Shown here piece after piece: positions 1 through 5,784 of a DNA stretch of 8,653 nucleotides (position 1 is the first letter of the stretch; every line of letters starts with the position of its first letter). A program made the position numbers and the translations under genes. The notes beneath the pieces were generated by a model, which saw nothing but the letters and a program-made list of their open reading frames with translations, was not told the DNA's origin and made no database searches. Location: the NCBI GenBank assembly GCA_046340555.1, contig JBKDSL010000228.1, positions 1 to 8,653 of the forward strand, read 5' to 3'. This DNA comes from JALRAP01 sp046340555 (GTDB lineage Bacteria; Bacteroidota; Bacteroidia; AKYH767-A; OLB10).

Positions 1-309
1 CAAAAACTCGAAGTGATGATTTTGGAGGTGGATCGTGAAAAGCATCGGTTTACGGTTGGTCTCAAGCAACTGCTTACGGATCCTTGGGAGCGTTTTTTAG
101 AACGCCACAAGGTTGGTGATGTGATTGTTGCCACCGCTTTATTACGTAAGGAATTCGGTTGGGTGATGGAGGTGGTTCCCGGGATTGAAGGACTGCTTCA
201 TAATTCTGAATTGGCAAACAACTCTGAATTGATGGAAGAGGGTCAAGCCCTTGAGTTGGTGATTCGTAAATTGGATGGAACAGACCGCAAGCTATACTTA
301 GGTTTGTGA
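1..309 (+). CDS. rpsA: S1 RNA-binding domain protein, C-terminal fragment (probably ribosomal protein S1)
   Basis: The gene enters from the left edge in frame from base 1 and ends at a TGA at 307-309, leaving 102 residues. Residues 8-31 carry the end of one S1 repeat followed by the linker typical of S1 proteins (VGLKQL, then DPWE). Residues 39-102 form a last S1 domain with the usual spacing: KVGDVI, FGWVMEV, PGIEGLLH and a closing KLYLGL strand. S1 proteins bind mRNA on the 30S subunit and help initiation where Shine-Dalgarno pairing is weak, as is usual in Bacteroidota. The final domain is divergent: the common FGAFVEL and GLIHISEL blocks read FGWVMEV and GLLHNSEL. There is no long acidic tail after the last domain. 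The S1-repeat assignment is firm. The rpsA identity rests on the repeat linker and cannot be proven without the upstream domains; another multi-S1 protein remains possible. Confidence 0.75.
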   Translation, partial: QKLEVMILEVDREKHRFTVGLKQLLTDPWERFLERHKVGDVIVATALLRKEFGWVMEVVPGIEGLLHNSELANNSELMEEGQALELVIRKLDGTDRKLYLGL

Positions 310-330
310 TAAATTTATTTTACTATCTTG
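303..330 (+). promoter_or_regulatory. Possible Bacteroidota-type promoter for the first surface-protein gene
   Basis: A TTTG (-33-like) lies at 303-306, inside the last codons of the S1 gene. TATCTTG at 324-330 resembles the -7 consensus TAnnTTTG with one T missing. The spacer is 17 bp, slightly short. The ATG at 356 follows about 25 bp downstream, a usual leader length. The match is imperfect and the call is tentative. Confidence 0.35.
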
Positions 331-355
331 TAGCGTTCTAATAAATAATAATCGG

Positions 356-2512
356 ATGAAGTACTTTGTTATTATCTTTTGTTTTTTCTTCTTGAGTTTA
401 AAAGTGCAAGGGCAGGGAGGTTGTTTCGTTAACATCAGTTCAATCTTCGGTTCTTGTGGTTCAGGATGTAATGGAAAGGTCTTTCTTGATTTCTCAAACA
501 ATTATCAAAATATTTCAAATATATCTTATTATATCTTAAACAGTAATTCAAATGTTATTGGCCCTTTTGCTCCCAATCCTATGGGGTTAGATTCGCTTGT
601 TGGTCTTTGCCCGGACAATTATAATGTTTCAGTCTATGAATCAGGTGTGCCATGTTACTTCACCAGTTTCACAATAAATTCAAGTTCAAACATCACACTT
701 AGCAGCGAGGTTTCAAATGCTTCATGTTCCACATGCTACGATGGTGCTATTTCTTTAGGTATTTCTGGTGGAACTGCTCCTTACGCTATAAATCAAAATG
801 GAGAGGTTCGTCAAAGCGTGAGTGATGGCGTGGAAACCTTCTGGGTCCGTGGACCTTATCCACATATTTTTACTGTCACTGACACTTTTGGTTGTAGTAT
901 TTCTGACACAATAACAGTTGGTGTTGGAAATAACGGGAATTTCAAATTTTCCGGTAACATTTATTATGATTTAAACTTAAACGGTATTAGGGACTTAGGC
1001 GAGCCTGGATTGCCAAAGCAACGGGCCAACATTACTGGTTCCACTTCTGATATTGAAACCAATTTGGATGGTGATTTTGGAGGTATTATTCAAACAGGTA
1101 ACTACAATGTGTCTTATGTCCCAATACCTGGTTGGACTTTAACCGCATCTTCCCCAACATCCTATTCAATAAGCGTAACTTCAAACTCAATACCCAATTT
1201 AGATTTTGGAGTAGTCCCAGATTCTATTGGATTAGGATGGTATGTTACTCATGAGCTTTGGAGTCCTTGCCCTTCACCATATTTCGCTGTTAATGTTCGA
1301 ACTTTTGGTTCGGTTTCTGGCTTGTCAAGTTTTTATCCTATGTCGTATATACTGATGTTTCAAAATCAAACGGTTAATTATGGTTATGCTTCTTTTTATA
1401 ATAATTTTACATTGTATTATTCGGGTCCATACTCTTTTTTGATGTTTGATCATCAAGGTATATTTTGTGGTAGTTACACTTTTAATCTACCTGCCTACAA
1501 TTGGCCAACCCTTAGTCACCAGGTGTTTAATACATCTTGCCCAACGTGTCAAGATGGTTCAATAACATTGTCTTCTAGCAATGGTGTTGAGCCTCTTAAT
1601 CTTTTATTGAATGGTATTTCATGTGATTCTATTATTGATAGTTTATCAGTGGGTACATATATAGCAACACTAACCGACCAATGTGGTAACACTGATACAG
1701 ATACTATTTATGTTGGAACATCCAATTATGGTTGTATAAAACCTGAACCTGTATCCCTCGGCACTAGCTCTTCAACTGAATTGTGTCCTGCAGAGACGGT
1801 TAGCATAAAAATTATTACTCCAGCTGACTCAGTAAATTATACCTATCAGTGGACACGCAATGGCACTAATATGGTAGGAGCCAATACTCGTTCAATAACC
1901 GTTAATGATGTTGCCAAATACAAGGTTTTTGTACGAAGCGGGCCTGGTGCAGAGTGTCAGCGCGTATCGGGCTTGATCGAAACCACATCCTCAGTTCCTC
2001 CTATGGTCAATGCCACGGCTCCCAATGGCACCTCATTGTGTGCGGGAGATAGCGTTTTGATTACTGCTGTTGGTGGTAGTACCGGTTATAGTTATCGATG
2101 GAAGCGATATGGCGTTGTAATTCCTGGTACTAATTCCAATAACTTCTATGCAACTCAAACAGGTAACTACCGCTGCGAGATATACAATACGGGTGGCTGC
2201 ATTGCACAGTCTAATCTTATAAGTATTACTAGCGGAATAAGTTGTCGTTTAGCAAATGAAGTCGATTCCGATATCAGCATACATCCTATCCCAGCAAATG
2301 ACATATTTACGGTTTCCTTCAATGATATTGGAAGCGAAGTTCCTTTGTCGGTTGAGTTATGGAGTATTAACGGTACAGTAATCGAAAGACGTAAAATTTA
2401 CGATACTAATGATGTTCGATTTAGTGTAATAAATTTGACTCCAGGTGTATATATGGTTAGAATATTGCTTGAGAGCGGTAGCTGCATCGATAAATATGTT
2501 GTTGTAGATTGA
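356..2512 (+). CDS. Secreted SprB-repeat / Ig-like adhesin-type protein with T9SS type A sorting domain
   Basis: This is a 718-residue modular extracellular protein. Residues 1-19 are a signal peptide (hydrophobic core at 4-15, likely cleavage VQG/QGG). Residues 24-118 form a Cys-rich SprB-like module, and 119-188 a SprB repeat (NASCSTC-x-DG, SGGTAPY, VTDTFGC). Residues 196-288 resemble the SdrD B domain; D205, N207, N209, D213 and E216 make an EF-hand-like calcium loop ending GEPG. Residues 289-385 are aromatic-rich. Residues 386-455 are a second SprB copy (NTSCPTC-x-DG). Residues 465-545 and 547-627 are two Ig-like domains (LCPAE..W499 and LCAGD..W582, GNYRC). Residues 638-718 are a T9SS type A C-terminal domain with SIHPIPAND in place of the usual PNP core and GVYMVRI near the end. 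In the known pathway such proteins cross the inner membrane by Sec and the outer membrane by T9SS. No enzyme domain is visible, so adhesion, gliding or matrix roles are inference. Base composition changes sharply along the gene. Its neighbour is a paralogue. Confidence 0.88.
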   Translation: MKYFVIIFCFFFLSLKVQGQGGCFVNISSIFGSCGSGCNGKVFLDFSNNYQNISNISYYILNSNSNVIGPFAPNPMGLDSLVGLCPDNYNVSVYESGVPCYFTSFTINSSSNITLSSEVSNASCSTCYDGAISLGISGGTAPYAINQNGEVRQSVSDGVETFWVRGPYPHIFTVTDTFGCSISDTITVGVGNNGNFKFSGNIYYDLNLNGIRDLGEPGLPKQRANITGSTSDIETNLDGDFGGIIQTGNYNVSYVPIPGWTLTASSPTSYSISVTSNSIPNLDFGVVPDSIGLGWYVTHELWSPCPSPYFAVNVRTFGSVSGLSSFYPMSYILMFQNQTVNYGYASFYNNFTLYYSGPYSFLMFDHQGIFCGSYTFNLPAYNWPTLSHQVFNTSCPTCQDGSITLSSSNGVEPLNLLLNGISCDSIIDSLSVGTYIATLTDQCGNTDTDTIYVGTSNYGCIKPEPVSLGTSSSTELCPAETVSIKIITPADSVNYTYQWTRNGTNMVGANTRSITVNDVAKYKVFVRSGPGAECQRVSGLIETTSSVPPMVNATAPNGTSLCAGDSVLITAVGGSTGYSYRWKRYGVVIPGTNSNNFYATQTGNYRCEIYNTGGCIAQSNLISITSGISCRLANEVDSDISIHPIPANDIFTVSFNDIGSEVPLSVELWSINGTVIERRKIYDTNDVRFSVINLTPGVYMVRILLESGSCIDKYVVVD
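617..919 (+). repeat. Internal duplication, copy 1 (SprB module, residues 88-188)
   Basis: This encodes a beta-rich stretch (NYNVSVYESG, then TFTI-like strands) followed by NASCSTC-x-DGAISL and a closing VTD..GC..DTITVG. The same order of motifs returns at 1427-1717 in this gene and at 2888-3178 in the next gene, so the module occurs three times in the locus. Similarity was judged by eye at the protein level. Confidence 0.6.
1427..1717 (+). repeat. Internal duplication, copy 2 (SprB module, residues 358-454)
   Basis: The motif order matches copy 1: a GPYSFLMFDHQG strand pair, a Cys, a short TFNL strand, then NTSCPTC-x-DGSITL and TLTDQCGNTDTDTIYVG. The GG-PY turn of the canonical repeat is lost here (NGVEPLN), so this copy is more diverged than copy 1. 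It is absent from the downstream paralogue. Confidence 0.55.
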
Positions 2513-2539
2513 ATCTAGTTTTGCATAATATATTTCATA

Positions 2540-2570
2540 TTTGATGTGTATTACAGATAGAATACCTTTT
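2540..2570 (+). promoter_or_regulatory. Possible Bacteroidota-type promoter for the second surface-protein gene
   Basis: The 141-bp gap at 2513-2653 contains TTTG at 2540-2543 and TACCTTTT at 2563-2570, spaced by 19 bp. The latter matches TAnnTTTG except for the last base. Transcription from it would leave a leader of roughly 75 nt before the ATG at 2654. The region is AT-rich, so chance matches are easy. I see no convincing terminator between the two genes, and read-through from the first gene is possible. Confidence 0.35.
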
Positions 2571-2653
2571 AATGTCGATCGATCTTATAAATGTCGTTTA
2601 CCAAATTTGTTTAAATGAGCATGCCTAAATTATTCAAAGTAAATTATCGGTTC

Positions 2654-4534
2654 ATGAAAAAAACTGTTTTTACTATTCTATGTTTCTTGATTTCTATCAA
2701 CGCGAACGCGCAAAACTGTTTTGTTTCAGCAAACATTCAAAACCCATGCGTCACCGGATGCAACTTATCGGCGGTTTTGTTTTTCCAGGGCCCTAACATG
2801 CCTTATACTGTAACCATTACAGGGCCTTCATTCAACTTTGGTCCAGTATTGGTAACATCCGTACTTCAATTAAGCAACTTATGCCCCGGAATCTACAATG
2901 TTAATATTGTCGACAATCAGGGAACAAATTGCAGTCAAACGCCTATTACCATAATTGGGCAGCCTGCAGTAGTTTTATCCTATCAAGTGACCAACGCTTC
3001 GTGCCCAACTTGTAACGATGGAGCTGTAGCTTTGTCGGCATCAGGCGGAACTCCTCCTTATACCTTTAATTTTAGCACTGGATCAACCACCCCCTTCCAA
3101 AACAACTTGCTTCCAGGGAGCTATTTAGCTACCGTAACGGATGCAAATGGCTGTAGCGATACCGATACAATAGTGGTGGGCATAGGGAACAATATCAACT
3201 TTTCCATTTCTGGCGAGATTTATCTCGACATCAATAGTAACGGTACGAAAGATGCGGGTGAACCAGGAATGGGGAACCAACAAGCCGTTATCACGCCTCC
3301 TGGACTCAATCTCATTTCATCACCAATTGGTGGATATGGTTCCATAGTGGCACCCGGAAGCTATGATATATCTTATGACACTTTGCCTGGATGGAGTCTT
3401 ACTTCATCACCATCCACATACAATGTTACAGTAACGAATGCTTCCATCGGTGGATTGGATTTTGGAATTTATCCTGACTCTACTGCGGCCAATGGTCTGT
3501 TGAGTTTAACGAGTGGCCTTCCCCGCTGTTTTTGGACCGTTCCCTACTATATCAATTTCCATAACAACGGATTCACTCCTTTATCCGGATCAATTTCATT
3601 CAACCATGATCCACTTCTGACTTATGTCAGTTCTTCGATTCCTGTTACATCCCAAGTCGGAAACGTGATCAATTACTCTTTTTCCAATTTGTATGCCGGC
3701 CAGACATTCAGCACAGTGGTTTTCATGCAGGAGCCAGGACCAGGATTTACTTTAGCCAACTACCTTAATGTAAACTGCGGCGATCCTTTCAGCAACCAGA
3801 TTGCTCTTGCTGATACCCTCAACCAGCTGGTTTCTTGTTCATATGATCCTAACGACAAAGCGGTTTTTCCCTCCGGAATAGGTCCACTCAATTATGTATC
3901 GATGGATCAGCGGTTGGAATATCTCATCCGATTCCAAAACACTGGAAACGACACCGCATTCAAAGTGGTTATTGTGGACACGTTGGATATTGGTTTGGAT
4001 AAATCTTCGTTTACGCTCATGGGTTCATCGCATCCCGTGAACACCGAACTTTCTCTAAACGGGGAAATAAGGTTCACCTTTAACAATATTTTGCTGCCAG
4101 ATTCCAATGTGAACGAACCCGGCAGCCATGGTTATGTCCTGTTTGAAATTCATGGCAACGCTACAAATCCGGATCCTACATCGGTAAGCAACACGGCCTA
4201 CATCTATTTTGACCAGAACGTACCGGTTCAAACCAATACCACATTGACAACCTTCAGCGATAACTACTTAGGGGTTGATGATCTGGTTTCCACTTCAGCT
4301 ATTTCAATTGCTCCTAATCCCTTTAACGGTGAGGCTAGGATTACGTGCGAAACCTGCCAAGGTGAGTATTTGTTGCAAATAACAGACCTGGTTGGGAAAA
4401 TTGTACAAACCCAAAAGGTATCGGGCAGTAATTGGACCATTTCCAAGGGTTCTCTGACGCAGGGAACATACGTTCTTGAAGCGCGATCAGCTCGAACAGG
4501 TCAATCAAACAGATTGAAAGTCACTGTATACTGA
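2654..4534 (+). CDS. Secreted SprB/SdrB-like/DUF7619-type protein with T9SS type A sorting domain
   Basis: The start at 2654 gives a standard signal peptide (MKKTVFTILCFLISINANA, cleavage before QNC). An in-frame ATG at 2615 would add 13 polar residues in front of it and is unlikely. The protein is 626 residues. Residues 20-112 are a Cys-rich SprB-like module (LCPGIYNVNIVD). Residues 113-175 are a SprB repeat (NASCPTC-x-DG, SGGTPPY, VTDANGC). Residues 183-273 are an SdrD B-like module with D192, N194, N196, D200 and E203 in an EF-hand-like loop. Residues 280-392 are a DUF11-like beta region. Residues 394-535 match the Bacteroidota DUF7619-type domain (CSYDPNDK, YLIRFQNTGNDTA, LPDSNVNEPGSHG, YIYFDQNVPVQTN). 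Residues 550-626 are a T9SS type A sorting domain with canonical APNPF. It is probably exported by T9SS and attached to or released from the surface. No catalytic domain is seen and the precise role is unknown. The first ~275 residues are clearly paralogous to the upstream gene; the second half is not. Confidence 0.9.
   Translation: MKKTVFTILCFLISINANAQNCFVSANIQNPCVTGCNLSAVLFFQGPNMPYTVTITGPSFNFGPVLVTSVLQLSNLCPGIYNVNIVDNQGTNCSQTPITIIGQPAVVLSYQVTNASCPTCNDGAVALSASGGTPPYTFNFSTGSTTPFQNNLLPGSYLATVTDANGCSDTDTIVVGIGNNINFSISGEIYLDINSNGTKDAGEPGMGNQQAVITPPGLNLISSPIGGYGSIVAPGSYDISYDTLPGWSLTSSPSTYNVTVTNASIGGLDFGIYPDSTAANGLLSLTSGLPRCFWTVPYYINFHNNGFTPLSGSISFNHDPLLTYVSSSIPVTSQVGNVINYSFSNLYAGQTFSTVVFMQEPGPGFTLANYLNVNCGDPFSNQIALADTLNQLVSCSYDPNDKAVFPSGIGPLNYVSMDQRLEYLIRFQNTGNDTAFKVVIVDTLDIGLDKSSFTLMGSSHPVNTELSLNGEIRFTFNNILLPDSNVNEPGSHGYVLFEIHGNATNPDPTSVSNTAYIYFDQNVPVQTNTTLTTFSDNYLGVDDLVSTSAISIAPNPFNGEARITCETCQGEYLLQITDLVGKIVQTQKVSGSNWTISKGSLTQGTYVLEARSARTGQSNRLKVTVY
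2888..3178 (+). repeat. Third copy of the SprB module shared with the upstream gene
   Basis: This encodes NYN-type strands, NASCPTC-x-DGAVAL, SGGTPPY and a VTD..GC..TDTIVVG close. It is closest by eye to the copy at 617-919, and both are followed directly by the SdrD B-like module. The arrangement supports duplication of the whole N-terminal half between the two genes. Confidence 0.6.
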
Positions 4535-4545
4535 TAGCCTATTTT

Positions 4546-4566
4546 TAATCCGTAAGGATTACTTTT
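4546..4566 (+). terminator. Small hairpin with GNRA-type loop; weak terminator candidate
   Basis: TAATCC (4546-4551), loop GTAA, and GGATTA (4556-4561) form a perfect 6-bp stem followed by C and TTTT at 4563-4566. It begins 11 bp after the stop of the second surface-protein gene. The stem is short and AT-rich and the T-run is only four bases, so termination may be weak. Its right arm overlaps the -7 box of the next gene. Confidence 0.4.
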
Positions 4567-4567
4567 G
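4560..4567 (+). promoter_or_regulatory. -7 promoter element of the phosphoglycerate dehydrogenase gene
   Basis: TACTTTTG matches the Bacteroidota -7 consensus TAnnTTTG exactly and lies 20 bp before the ATG at 4588, a common distance in this phylum. No good -33 TTTG is seen at the expected place; only a T-run at 4542-4546, closer than usual, could stand in. The box ends on the G of an in-frame GTG at 4567, which argues against GTG as the translation start. Confidence 0.55.
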
Positions 4568-4587
4568 TGGGCCTGAAAACGAGCCCC

Positions 4588-5553
4588 ATGATACGCATAC
4601 TTGCCAATGATGGTATTGACGAAGCCGGAAGGAAGATATTCCTAGATGCAGGTTTCGAAGTTGTAACTGAAAAAGTGCCTCAAGATTCCTTGTCGTCTGG
4701 CCTTGCCGGTTTTGATGCCGTATTGGTTCGCAGCGCCACACAAGTCCGCAAAGAGCTTATAGATGCAAATCCTCAATTGAAGTTGATTGGTCGTGCGGGG
4801 GTTGGGATGGATAACATTGATGTTTCTTATGCCCGCGAGAAAGGTTTGCATGTGGTTAACACACCTGATGCCAGCTCCGAATCGGTAGCCGAATTGGTTT
4901 TTGCACACATGTTCACCATGGCCCGGCAGCTGCATCATTCCAATCGTCACATGCCTTCTTGCGAATCCGCGGAAGCGTTCAACAAGCTGAAGAAGCAGTA
5001 CTCTTCGGGATTCGAATTGAAAGGCAAAACCCTTGGTATTGTCGGGTTCGGAAAAATCGGACAATCGGTTGCCCGGATGGCATTGGCCTTCGGCATGGAG
5101 GTGAAGCCTTTCAAGCTGAACGCCTCTGATGTGAAAATAGGAATTGATTTTTTCAAGACGCATAGCGACACTACTTTGATGGTGACGATGAAATGTGTGC
5201 CTTTTGAAGACCTGTTACAGAGCAGCGATTTCATCACGTTGCACGTTCCTTTTCCAAAGGGTGCGCCTCCTGTGATCGGAGCCAAAGAGTTCGCTCAAAT
5301 GAAAAAAGGAGTTTGTGTCATCAATACATCCCGCGGTGGCGCCATCAGCGAAAGCGATTTACTGGAAGCATTGCAAAACGGCATAGTAGGACATGCCGCA
5401 TTGGATGTTTTCGAAGGAGAGCCCATGATCCGCGAAGAATTAAGGCAACACCAGCGCGTTTCATTGACACCGCACATAGGAGGATCTACGGTTGAAGCCC
5501 AAGAACGAATCGGAATAGAGTTAGCGAATAAAATTGTGGAGTTGTTTAGATAA
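4588..5553 (+). CDS. serA: D-3-phosphoglycerate dehydrogenase, short type without ACT domain
   Basis: This is a 321-residue D-isomer-specific 2-hydroxyacid dehydrogenase. The family enzyme oxidises 3-phosphoglycerate to 3-phosphohydroxypyruvate with NAD in the cytoplasm, opening the phosphorylated serine pathway. Visible hallmarks are the substrate-side GRAGVGMDNID (68-78), the dinucleotide fold G153-F-G155-K-I-G158, catalytic Arg249 (NTSRGG), Glu278 (DVFEGEP) and His296 (LTPHIGGST). There is no C-terminal ACT domain, so classical serine feedback through ACT is not expected. An extra segment at about 181-206 before the FITLHVP strand resembles Bacteroidota SerA-like proteins. The acidic residue usual at the end of the second Rossmann strand appears to be Lys176. 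The ATG at 4588 is chosen because the GTG at 4567 lies in the -7 box and would add seven residues ahead of the conserved MIRILANDGI. The DUF1015 neighbour is typical of serA loci, but serC is not immediately upstream. Another 2-hydroxyacid substrate is possible. Confidence 0.88.
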   Translation: MIRILANDGIDEAGRKIFLDAGFEVVTEKVPQDSLSSGLAGFDAVLVRSATQVRKELIDANPQLKLIGRAGVGMDNIDVSYAREKGLHVVNTPDASSESVAELVFAHMFTMARQLHHSNRHMPSCESAEAFNKLKKQYSSGFELKGKTLGIVGFGKIGQSVARMALAFGMEVKPFKLNASDVKIGIDFFKTHSDTTLMVTMKCVPFEDLLQSSDFITLHVPFPKGAPPVIGAKEFAQMKKGVCVINTSRGGAISESDLLEALQNGIVGHAALDVFEGEPMIREELRQHQRVSLTPHIGGSTVEAQERIGIELANKIVELFR

Positions 5554-5563
5554 AAGTGACCGG

Positions 5564-5625
5564 TTACCAGTTATCAGTTATCAGTGACCAGTGACCAGTA
5601 CCAGTGACCAGTACCAGTACCAGTA
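5564..5625 (+). repeat. 6/7-bp tandem repeat array with CAGT core
   Basis: CAGT occurs nine times, starting at 5568, 5575, 5582, 5589, 5596, 5602, 5609, 5615 and 5621. Spacing is 7,7,7,7,6,7,6,6 bp. The units are TTATCAG, TGACCAG and a shortened TACCAG. More isolated CAGT and GACCA words continue to about 5735. It begins 11 bp after the serA stop, is non-coding, and is a likely site of slippage length change. Confidence 0.85.
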
Positions 5626-5659
5626 ATAGTAGTTCTCCTACTCACCAATGACCAACTCC

Positions 5660-5686
5660 GTCCTGAGGCTCTCGAAGGGTGACCAA
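5660..5686 (+). repeat. 27-bp hairpin repeat, copy 1 (REP-like)
   Basis: The unit starts GTCCTGAGGCTCTC and ends GACCAA. It is 24/27 identical to copy 2, which begins 31 bp after its own start. GCTCT (5668-5672), loop CGA and AGGGT (5676-5680) form a 5-bp stem with two G-U pairs in RNA of the + strand. It resembles the widespread dispersed repeats of the CCTGAG-n-TCGAAGG type; that relation is from memory. Confidence 0.7.
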
Positions 5687-5690
5687 ATCA

Positions 5691-5717
5691 GTCCTGAGGC
5701 TCTCTAAGAGCGACCAA
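5691..5717 (+). repeat. 27-bp hairpin repeat, copy 2 (REP-like)
   Basis: This differs from copy 1 at three positions. GCTCT (5699-5703), loop CTA and AGAGC (5707-5711) form a fully Watson-Crick stem, so two of the three differences replace G-U pairs by G-C and A-U pairs. No T-run follows, so it is not a standard intrinsic terminator. The remaining 67 bp before the next gene show no further clear site. Confidence 0.7.
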
Positions 5718-5784
5718 TATCCAGTAACAAAACATACCGCAACGATTTTATAACCACCCACTACCCACAAAAAATCCCAACACC

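Noticed and set aside
2615..2653. Upstream ATG of the second surface-protein gene
   Set aside because: It would put 13 polar and charged residues ahead of a textbook signal peptide that begins at 2654.
2513..2653. Small gene or RNA in the gap between the two surface-protein genes
   Set aside because: It is AT-rich with no frame of useful length and no stable hairpin; only a weak promoter-like pair was found.
4567..4587. GTG as start of the dehydrogenase
   Set aside because: It overlaps the -7 promoter box, and the family's conserved N-terminus begins at the ATG at 4588.
4642..5163. Minus-strand open frame of 173 codons opposite the dehydrogenase gene
   Set aside because: It lies wholly within serA, its translation has no recognisable motif, and the plus-strand frame shows clear family motifs throughout.
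5564..5717. CRISPR array
   Set aside because: The units are 6-7 bp with no spacers, and the two 27-bp repeats are separated by only 4 bp with no unique spacer of CRISPR length.
5660..5717. Intrinsic terminators after serA
   Set aside because: The stems are short and no T-run follows either hairpin.
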